Below are positions 6,875 to 11,617 of a DNA stretch of 11,617 nucleotides, piece by piece; positions within the stretch are counted from its first letter, which is position 1; every line of letters begins with the position of its first letter. The DNA comes from Acidimicrobiaceae bacterium (GTDB lineage: Bacteria > Actinomycetota > Acidimicrobiia > Acidimicrobiales > UBA8190). A model generated the notes under the pieces. That model was not told where the DNA came from. It worked only from the letters and a program-made list of their open reading frames with translations, and ran no database searches. The position numbers and the translations under genes are program-made. The stretch covers positions 12,641 to 24,257 of the forward strand of contig DMNK01000008.1 in NCBI GenBank assembly GCA_003453695.1. Direction: 5' to 3'.

Positions 6875-7048
6875 TCAGGCGGCGTCGGGCTGACCGTGAC
6901 CGGCCCGGCCGGCCTCGAGGACGGCGCGGGCTCGGGCCACGCCGACGAGCCCCAGCCGCCTGGTCTGTGCGTCGATCCGCCACTCCCCATGGCCCGGGCG
7001 CGACGGCGTTGCAGGCGAGGGCTTCGGTGTCGGGTTCTCGATGGTCAT
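6875..7048 (-). CDS. Small protein (57 aa), function unknown
   Basis: This is a short ORF that I think is real. It has a Pro/Ser/Thr-rich N-terminus (residues 1-20), then GEWRIDAQTRRLGLVGVARAR leading into AVLEAG, a basic amphipathic helix that resembles short uncharacterised actinobacterial proteins with a WRLD..T...G..GVA.AR pattern. That resemblance is from memory and unverified. Third codon positions are G or C in all but a few codons, as expected for coding sequence here. I chose the ATG at 7048 because AGGA sits 10 nt upstream (7059-7062). An in-frame ATG at 7066 would add six residues. It ends 31 bp before the deacetylase gene on the same strand and is divergent from the oxidoreductase gene. 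It may be only a chance ORF in GC-rich DNA. Confidence 0.58.
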   Translation of the reverse strand: MTIENPTPKPSPATPSRPGHGEWRIDAQTRRLGLVGVARARAVLEAGRAGHGQPDAA

Positions 7049-7103
7049 CGGCAGCGGTTCCTGCATGTGGCCATTGTGGGCGGAGGGTGTAACACTGAGC
7101 CGG

Positions 7104-8057
7104 GTGGAGCGCTACGGCATCACCGTCCCCTTCGACGACGTCCCACTCGCCGAGCATCCCCGCTGGTTCACCCGTCTCGCCGAGCTGGGCTACACCGATG
7201 TGTGGACCGGCGAAGCCAATGCCGCCGACGGGTTCACGCCCCTGGCGGTGGCCGCCCTGTCGGCGCCGGAGCTCCATCTGGGCACGGCAGTGGTCCCCGT
7301 ATACACCCGCGGCCCCGGCCTGCTGGCCATGCAGGCCGCCACCATGGCCGAGCTGGCCCCGGGACGCTTCGCCCTCGGCATCGGCTCGAGCTCCGACGTC
7401 ATCGTCGAGCGCTGGAACGCCGGCTCGTTCGACGAGCCCTACCGCCGCGTGCGGGACACTGTCCGCTTCCTGCGCCGGGCCCTCACCGGTGAGAAGGTGG
7501 ACGCCGAGTACGACACCTTCACGGTGCGGGGCTTCCGGCTGGGGCGCAAGATCGCCGCGCCTCCTCCCATCTACGTCGCCGCCTTGCGTCCGGGCATGCT
7601 GCGCCTCGCCGGGCGGGAGGCCGACGGCGCCATCCTCAACTGGCTGGCCGCCGACGACGTCCCGCAAGTGGTGGCCGAGGTGGGGCCGGACAAGGAAGTG
7701 GTGGCGCGCATCTTCGTGTGCCCCACCGACGACGTCGATCGGGCCAGGATGGTCGGGCGGCTCGGCATCGCCGCCTACCTCAACGTGGCCGTGTACGCCG
7801 CCTTCCACGAGTGGCTGGGGCGCGGTCCGCTGCTCAAAGGCATGTGGGAGGCGTGGCGGGCCGGGGATCGCAAGGCGGCGGTGTCCGCCATCCCCGACGA
7901 GGTCGTCGACGCCCTCATCGTGCACGGCTCACCGCCAGCCTGCCGGGAGCACGTGCAGCGCTACGTCGACAACGGGGTCACGGTCCCGGTGCTGGCCGTC
8001 CTCCCCGGTGCCGACGATTTCGAGCGGGCCGTCGCCGAGCTGAGCCCCGCCGGCTGA
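7104..8057 (+). CDS. LLM-class (F420-dependent type) flavin oxidoreductase
   Basis: This is a luciferase-like (bacterial luciferase/F420-dependent) TIM-barrel oxidoreductase of 317 residues, typical of the family. Features are the N-terminal strand YGITVPFDD, a helix ending LAELGYTDVWTGEA, and LGTAVVPVYTRGPGLLAMQAATMAEL with APGRFALGIGSSS (about residues 72-115), the hallmark of this actinobacterial subgroup. Further on are the PPPIYVAALRPGMLRLAG strand-helix and a C-terminal barrel end. The cofactor is inferred as F420 from subgroup and taxon; FMN is possible. The substrate is unknown. The GTG at 7104 was chosen because the conserved protein begins right after it; the in-frame ATG at 7041 would run into the promoter region of the divergent small gene. 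AACACT ends 7 nt before the GTG, and there is no Shine-Dalgarno. Confidence 0.88.
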   Translation: MERYGITVPFDDVPLAEHPRWFTRLAELGYTDVWTGEANAADGFTPLAVAALSAPELHLGTAVVPVYTRGPGLLAMQAATMAELAPGRFALGIGSSSDVIVERWNAGSFDEPYRRVRDTVRFLRRALTGEKVDAEYDTFTVRGFRLGRKIAAPPPIYVAALRPGMLRLAGREADGAILNWLAADDVPQVVAEVGPDKEVVARIFVCPTDDVDRARMVGRLGIAAYLNVAVYAAFHEWLGRGPLLKGMWEAWRAGDRKAAVSAIPDEVVDALIVHGSPPACREHVQRYVDNGVTVPVLAVLPGADDFERAVAELSPAG

Positions 8058-8078
8058 ACCGGCCCGGCCGGCCCGGCC

Positions 8079-8093
8079 GAGGCCCGGGGCCTC
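8079..8093. terminator. Hairpin between convergent genes
   Basis: GAGGCC / GGCCTC (8079-8084 and 8088-8093) form a 6-bp stem with a 3-nt loop in the 53-bp gap between the oxidoreductase stop and the TIGR01777-type stop. It is followed by TCTCG rather than a T-run. Two tandem 9-bp copies of CGGCCCGGC (8060-8077) precede it. Confidence 0.4.
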
Positions 8094-8110
8094 TCTCGCC
8101 ACCGGTCGGG

Positions 8111-9007
8111 TCAGCCACCGACCACGTCGGCCAGGGCGCTGTCGAGGCGGGGGTGCGAGAACACGAAGCCGCTGTCGTGCAGGGCCGCCGGCTGGGCGCG
8201 CTGGCTGGCCAGCAGCACCTCGTCGACGAGTTCGCGCCCGAGGGCGAGGCGCAGCACCGGGGCGGGCACGGCCAGCACGGCCGGGCGGTGCACGGTGCCG
8301 GCGAGCACCGAGGTGAACTCGGTGTTCGTGACCGGGTTGGGCGCCACGGCGTTGACCGGCCCGGACAGGGTGTCGCCGTCGACGGCGTGCAGCACGGCGT
8401 TCACCTCGTCGGTGATCGAGATCCAGCTCACCCACTGCCGCCCCGAGCCCAGCCGGCCGCCGAGGCCCAGGCGGAACAGCGGCAGCTGGCGGGCCAGGGC
8501 ACCACCGGAGCGAGAGAGCACGATGCCCGAGCGGAGGCACACGGTGCGGATCCCGGCCGCCGCCGCCGGGGCTGTCGCCGCTTCCCAGCGCCGGCACAGC
8601 TCGGCCAGGAACCCGGTGCCGAGGGGGCTGGCCTCGGTCAGTTCCTCGGAGCCCCGGTCGCCGTAGATCCCCACCGCCGAGGCGTTCACCAGCACCCGGG
8701 GCCGTGGGTCGACGCCGGCCAGCGTGACCGCCAGCAGCGCCGTCGAGTCGATCCGGCTGGAGACGAGCGACGCCCGCCGTGCCGGCGTCCAGCGCCGGTC
8801 GCCGATCCCCGCCCCCGACAGATGCACGGCGGCGTCGACGCCGGAGAGGTCGTGGCCCTCGAGGGCGCCCGACCCGGGGTCCCACGCCACCTCTCCGGCT
8901 CGGGGGGACCGGCGGACGAGCCGCACCACGTGGTCGCCACGGGCCTCCAGCGCCCGGCACAGCTCCGACCCGATCAGGCCGCTCGCCCCGCTCACCGCCA
9001 CCCGCAT
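8111..9007 (-). CDS. TIGR01777-family NAD(P)-binding epimerase-like protein
   Basis: This is a member of the extended short-chain dehydrogenase family known as TIGR01777 (YfcH/SulA-like), related to nucleotide-sugar epimerases; no substrate is established for most members. The 298-residue length is typical. The N-terminus MRVAVSGASGLIGSEL carries the Rossmann GxxGxxG (residues 7-13). AAVHLSGAGI, then VLVNASAVGIYGDRG (105-119) holds the family's Y-containing motif. LRSGIVLS and SWISITDEV (194-202) follow, and the C-terminal domain (about 250-295) corresponds to DUF1731. The ATG at 9007 has GAAGGAG 7 nt upstream (9015-9021), an excellent RBS that rejects the longer in-frame ORF to 9091. It diverges from the slipin gene and converges on the LLM gene. 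Confidence 0.92.
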   Translation of the reverse strand: MRVAVSGASGLIGSELCRALEARGDHVVRLVRRSPRAGEVAWDPGSGALEGHDLSGVDAAVHLSGAGIGDRRWTPARRASLVSSRIDSTALLAVTLAGVDPRPRVLVNASAVGIYGDRGSEELTEASPLGTGFLAELCRRWEAATAPAAAAGIRTVCLRSGIVLSRSGGALARQLPLFRLGLGGRLGSGRQWVSWISITDEVNAVLHAVDGDTLSGPVNAVAPNPVTNTEFTSVLAGTVHRPAVLAVPAPVLRLALGRELVDEVLLASQRAQPAALHDSGFVFSHPRLDSALADVVGG

Positions 9008-9014
9008 GGGAGTG

Positions 9015-9021
9015 CTCCTTC
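9015..9021 (-). promoter_or_regulatory. Shine-Dalgarno of the TIGR01777-type gene
   Basis: On the - strand this reads GAAGGAG, 7 nt before the ATG at 9007. It fixes the start. A candidate -10 (TAGTGT, 9039-9044 on the same strand) lies further upstream. Confidence 0.75.
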
Positions 9022-9038
9022 TCGGTGGCCTGTCGCCG

Positions 9039-9044
9039 ACACTA
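9039..9044 (-). promoter_or_regulatory. Candidate -10 box of the TIGR01777-type gene
   Basis: On the - strand the hexamer TAGTGT fits TANNNT and would place transcription start near 9032, about 25 nt before the ATG, leaving room for the RBS. No convincing -35 is visible. Confidence 0.35.
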
Positions 9045-9156
9045 GGGGCCAGGTCGTGGCCGTCTCTTCGAGCCGGCCGGCGGGCCGCCACGGCTTCGAC
9101 GAGCCAGGGCGGGACTTGTCCGGCAGGGCGGGGCGACGGGCGCGAGACTTCGGCCC

Positions 9157-10023
9157 ATGACAGCGGCGCCGGGGGCGGTGTTGGCGGCCGCCTCGGGGGC
9201 CGAGGTGGGCATCATCCTGGGCGTCATCGCCTTCGTGGTGGTCGGGCTCATCTTCCTGTCCTCGGCGGTGCGGATCGTCACCGAGTACGAGCGCTCGGTG
9301 TTCTTCCGCCTGGGCCACGTGCGTCCCGACGCCAAGGGGCCGGGGGTGATCTTCCGGATCCCCGGGGTCGACCGGCTGGTGCGGGTGACGCTGCGCGTCG
9401 AGGTGGTGGACATCCCGCCCCAAGCCGTGATCACCAAGGACAACGTGACCATTCAGGTGGACGCCGTCGTCTACTTCCAGGTCGTCGACCCGGTGCAGGC
9501 CGTGCTCGGCGTCGACAACTTCCGCTTCGCCAGCCAACGGATCGCCATGACCAGCCTGCGCTCCATCATCGGCCGCCACGAGCTCGACAACCTGCTCGCA
9601 CACCGCGAGGACGTGAACAACGAGTTGCGCACGGTGATCGCCGCCTCCACGCATCACTGGGGGGTCGAGGTCCGCCAGGTCGAGCTGCGCGACATCACCC
9701 TGCCGCCCGAGTTGCTCCGGGCCATGGCCCGTCAGGCCGAGGCAGAGCGCGAACGGCGGGCCAAGGTGATCGCCGCCACCGGCGAGCTCGAGGCCAGTTC
9801 CGAGTTGTCCGAAGCGGCCGCCAAGCTGTACGAGTCACCGGGCGCCTTGCAACTGCGGGCGTTGCAGACGCTGGCCGAGGTGGCGAGCGAGCACAACTCC
9901 ACGCTGGTGTTCCCGGTGCCCATCGAACTGCTCACCGGGTTCTTGGGCCACCGGCCTCCCGGCGCCCCGGCCGGAGCCGAGAAGGCCACGCCGGAGCTCC
10001 CCACTCAGCCCGGCTCGGCGTAG
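9157..10023 (+). CDS. Slipin (stomatin-like, SPFH/Band 7 protein)
   Basis: Slipins are membrane-anchored SPFH/Band 7 proteins that oligomerise and organise membrane microdomains or partner with proteases. The 288-residue protein has a single hydrophobic anchor at about residues 17-36 near the N-terminus, then the Band 7 domain: [15 protein letters not shown] (41-55), [12 protein letters not shown] (61-72), [15 protein letters not shown] (83-97), [10 protein letters not shown] (103-111), [16 protein letters not shown] (132-147) and [13 protein letters not shown] (168-180). An Ala/Glu/Arg-rich coiled coil (190-240) and a short Pro/Ala tail follow. No NfeD-type partner gene lies beside it, although slipins are often paired with one. 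The ATG at 9157 lacks a Shine-Dalgarno but has GAGACT 7 nt upstream. Its last 19 bp overlap the 3' end of purE on the other strand. Confidence 0.93.
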   Translation: MTAAPGAVLAAASGAEVGIILGVIAFVVVGLIFLSSAVRIVTEYERSVFFRLGHVRPDAKGPGVIFRIPGVDRLVRVTLRVEVVDIPPQAVITKDNVTIQVDAVVYFQVVDPVQAVLGVDNFRFASQRIAMTSLRSIIGRHELDNLLAHREDVNNELRTVIAASTHHWGVEVRQVELRDITLPPELLRAMARQAEAERERRAKVIAATGELEASSELSEAAAKLYESPGALQLRALQTLAEVASEHNSTLVFPVPIELLTGFLGHRPPGAPAGAEKATPELPTQPGSA

Positions 10024-10502
10024 CGGGCGCGCACCTCGGCGTCGGCCGCCCGGACCTGGGAGGCCATGACCTGGCGGTGCTTCTCGAGCTCCGCTTCCAG
10101 GCGGGGCTCCGCCAGTGCCAGCATGCGCACAGCCAGCAGCCCGGCGTTGCGGGCACCGTTCACGGCCACCGTCGCCACCGGGACGCCCTTCGGCATCTGC
10201 ACCATGGCGAGCAAGGAGTCCATGCCGCCCAGGTCGCCCACGGCGATGGGCACACCGATCACCGGCAGCGCCGTGGCCGCAGCCAGCACGCCGGCGAGGT
10301 GCGCCGCCCCACCTGCTCCGGCGATGACCACACGGACCCCGCGTTCGGCGGCGCCGCGGGCGAAGTCGATGGCGTCGTCCGGCGTGCGATGGGCGGACAG
10401 CACCCGCACCTCCACCGGCACCGAGAACTCCTTCAGTGCCTCGACGGCGCCCTCCATCACCGGGAGGTCGGACGCGCTGCCCATCACCACGGCCACAGAC
10501 AT
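10005..10502 (-). CDS. purE: N5-carboxyaminoimidazole ribonucleotide mutase (PurE)
   Basis: PurE class I moves the carboxylate of N5-CAIR to C4 to give CAIR in de novo purine synthesis. The 165-residue length is standard. Motifs are complete: GSASD (8-12), the LSAHRTPDD loop with the catalytic histidine (35-43), [11 protein letters not shown] (61-71), [23 protein letters not shown] (89-111) and [14 protein letters not shown] (115-128). Most PurE proteins read GSDSDW where this has GSASDL, a tolerated variation as far as I know. No purK is present in the window, although the two are often adjacent. It follows the DsbA-like gene by 11 bp on the same strand, so the two probably share a transcript. 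Its 3' end overlaps the slipin gene tail to tail by 19 bp. Confidence 0.96.
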   Translation of the reverse strand: MSVAVVMGSASDLPVMEGAVEALKEFSVPVEVRVLSAHRTPDDAIDFARGAAERGVRVVIAGAGGAAHLAGVLAAATALPVIGVPIAVGDLGGMDSLLAMVQMPKGVPVATVAVNGARNAGLLAVRMLALAEPRLEAELEKHRQVMASQVRAADAEVRARYAEPG

Positions 10503-10513
10503 GGACAGCGACC

Positions 10514-11119
10514 CTATCGGCTGATGGTCGTGTGCTTGAACTCGTTGAGCTCGCGACGGTCGGCCATCAGCGCCAGCACGTGCTCGATGGTCGAGCGGGC
10601 CAGCTCGGGGTCGCCGGCGGGACGGGTCATGACGCGCACGAACACCGCCGCGTCACCGACGATGAACGTCGGCACTCCGAAGACCTGATGGGAGGACACC
10701 GCCGCCTCGTGGGCCTTGCGGAACACCTCGCCGGGCCAGCCCTCGGTGACGGCCTCGAACACCTCGTCGGCGTCCACACCGGCGTCGTCGAGGACCCGGC
10801 CCACCACCGGCTGCCGGCGGAGGTCCTCGCCTTGGTCGTGACGGGCGGCGAACAGCGCCTCGTGCACGTCGAGGAAGCGGTCCGGGAACCGGTCCCGGAC
10901 GACCAGCCCCGCCTCCATGGCGAGAAGCGAGGGGGCCTTGTCCGGGTCGTCCCACACCGGGGTCCCGCCCTCTTCCACGTGGACCTGTGACAGCGAGAAG
11001 GGCACGAACTCCACCTGCCACTGCGCACCGGCGCGCACCGCCTCGATGAGGTGTTCATGGATGTTGCGGGCGAAAGGGCAGCGGTAGTCGTAGGTGACCG
11101 AAAACGGAGGAATGCTCAC
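10514..11119 (-). CDS. DsbA-family thioredoxin-fold protein with single active-site cysteine
   Basis: This protein of about 201 residues has the DsbA/FrnE/HCCA-isomerase fold. A beta strand [13 protein letters not shown] opens it, with the active-site C14 in a CPFA tetrad. The usual second cysteine of CXXC is alanine, so a dithiol-disulphide cycle is unlikely; monothiol chemistry or isomerase/transferase activity is inferred. A helical insertion domain (about 60-140) precedes VFGVPTFIV (147-154), containing the cis-proline typical of the thioredoxin fold. There is no signal peptide, so it is cytosolic. The start is uncertain: GTG at 11119 gives the usual short N-terminus, GTG at 11140 has AATGCT 6 nt upstream, and GTG at 11173 gives 219 residues; none has a Shine-Dalgarno. 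It is the upstream partner of purE (11-bp gap), though a functional link to purine synthesis is not evident. Confidence 0.85.
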   Translation of the reverse strand: MSIPPFSVTYDYRCPFARNIHEHLIEAVRAGAQWQVEFVPFSLSQVHVEEGGTPVWDDPDKAPSLLAMEAGLVVRDRFPDRFLDVHEALFAARHDQGEDLRRQPVVGRVLDDAGVDADEVFEAVTEGWPGEVFRKAHEAAVSSHQVFGVPTFIVGDAAVFVRVMTRPAGDPELARSTIEHVLALMADRRELNEFKHTTISR

Positions 11120-11276
11120 GGAAGTTGTCAACGCCGCCACGCAGCAAGCATTCCCAGCGCGGTCCCCGGCCACTCGGAGAAACGGTCGCTCAAGGAACCG
11201 ACAACTCGGGGGTCGATGCCCGTCGTCGGGCGGGAGCGTGCCGACGAACCCCGGGGGTGCAGCAGACCGAGCAGGC

Positions 11277-11617
11277 TCAGTGGTCGCCGGCGGCGACGCC
11301 CACGGTCACGTTGGCCCCCGAGGCGGCGCTCACGGCCGGCGTGTCGCCTTCGGCCATCTCGTCCATGCCGATGGGGCCCTGGGCCTGCCCGGACAGGAAC
11401 TGCTTGACGATGGGATCGCTGCTCGCCGTCATCTCGCCCTTGCTCCCGAAGGCGACGAGCCGGGACCGGAAGAGCAGGCCCATGTAGTCGGCGGTGCGCA
11501 TCACCGACTGGATGTTGTGGGTGATGATGAAGAACGTGGCCTCGGTCTCGTGCTGGGCGGTGTTCACGAGGTCGTCGAGGTAGGCCACCCGCACCGGGTC
11601 GAGGCCCGAGTCGGGCT
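11277..11617 (-). CDS. Mkl/MlaF-type ABC transporter ATPase, C-terminal part (5' end cut by window)
   Basis: This is the C-terminal 112 residues of an ABC ATPase that energises Mce/Mla-type lipid transport across the envelope. At the window edge the reading frame opens on PDSGLDPVR, the D-loop (SGLD variant) that directly follows Walker B; Walker A, the ABC signature and the Walker B core lie outside. FFIITHNI carries the H-loop histidine. The subgroup is shown by the tail: YMGLLFRSRLVAFG, then SSDPIVKQFLSGQAQGPIGMDE, which resembles the mycobacterial Mkl (Mce-associated ATPase) C-terminus. A short Ala/Gly-rich extension ends the protein. No Mce or permease genes are visible to the left, so they lie beyond the right edge or elsewhere. 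The first in-frame GTG here (11594) is internal. It is about 157 bp upstream of the DsbA-like gene on the same strand. Confidence 0.88.
   Translation of the reverse strand, partial: PDSGLDPVRVAYLDDLVNTAQHETEATFFIITHNIQSVMRTADYMGLLFRSRLVAFGSKGEMTASSDPIVKQFLSGQAQGPIGMDEMAEGDTPAVSAASGANVTVGVAAGDH

Noticed and set aside
6624..7925. 433-codon - strand open frame
   Set aside because: It is antisense to the LLM oxidoreductase and out of frame with the deacetylase; a shadow.
8060..8077. Tandem 9-bp repeat CGGCCCGGC x2 between convergent genes
   Set aside because: Low-complexity C/G sequence. Two copies are not enough to call a functional repeat, so it is only noted with the adjacent hairpin.
7718..9160. 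480-codon + strand open frame
   Set aside because: It runs out of frame through the LLM gene and antisense to the TIGR01777-type gene; the Arg/Gly-rich product has no recognisable domain.
8724..10688. 654-codon + strand open frame, the longest in the window
   Set aside because: It covers antisense TIGR01777, out-of-frame slipin, and antisense purE and dsbA-like sequence. Stops are simply rare in GC-rich DNA.
11126..11131. Perfect TTGACA (-35 consensus) on the - strand near the DsbA-like start
   Set aside because: A -10 at the right spacing would fall inside the coding region and no TANNNT is there. It is probably coincidental.
11120..11276. Gap between the ATPase and the DsbA-like gene, inspected for a terminator, tRNA or small gene
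   Set aside because: Only very short stems such as CCCG/CGGG are visible, with no T-run, no tRNA-like fold and no convincing ORF.

Overview
The window is a very GC-rich, densely packed bacterial chromosome segment. It carries a mycothiol S-conjugate amidase, an LLM-class (F420-type) oxidoreductase, a PspA-HtpX-PspAB cluster of the actinobacterial kind and the end of an Mkl/MlaF-type ATPase. Together these point to an actinomycete (Actinomycetota). The Acidimicrobiia are a reasonable guess, but that is inference; no rRNA or other taxonomic marker is present. I see no mobile element, CRISPR array, tRNA or phage gene, and codon use looks uniform. This reads as ordinary core chromosome.

Layout. 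(1) Positions 1-1789, + strand: the 3' end of class II fumarase (fumC), a pterin-4a-carbinolamine dehydratase and a DUF6687-like protein of unknown function. Gaps are 4 bp or a GTGA overlap, so they are probably one transcript. (2) Positions 4384-1951, - strand: the envelope-stress operon pspA-htpX-pspAB, with a likely promoter and a hairpin in the pspA leader. (3) Positions 4554-5945, + strand: mca, divergent from pspA, then an SCP2 sterol-carrier-like protein behind a near-perfect 22-bp palindrome. (4) Positions 7048-6010, - strand: a probable 57-residue small protein and a YdjC/ChbG-type carbohydrate deacetylase. (5) Positions 7104-8057, + strand: an LLM-class oxidoreductase. (6) Positions 9007-8111, - strand: a TIGR01777-type nucleotide-sugar-epimerase-like protein. 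(7) Positions 9157-10023, + strand: a slipin (Band 7/SPFH) membrane protein whose 3' end overlaps purE. (8) Positions 11119-10005, - strand: a DsbA-fold protein with only one of the two usual active-site cysteines, then purE. (9) From 11617 down to 11277, - strand: the C-terminal part of an Mkl/MlaF-like ABC ATPase, cut by the window edge.

How the genes fit together. PspA (membrane-repair scaffold), HtpX (membrane zinc protease) and PspAB form a membrane-quality-control unit. The slipin and the Mce/Mla-type ATPase add an envelope theme but are separate transcription units. Mca belongs to mycothiol detoxification. The fumarase, PurE and pterin enzyme are housekeeping.

I did not find a clear undescribed system. 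The best leads are the DUF6687-like gene coupled to the pterin dehydratase, the small ORF at 6875-7048, the single-cysteine DsbA-like protein, and a repeated pattern of -10-like hexamers 7-8 nt before start codons that suggests leaderless mRNAs.
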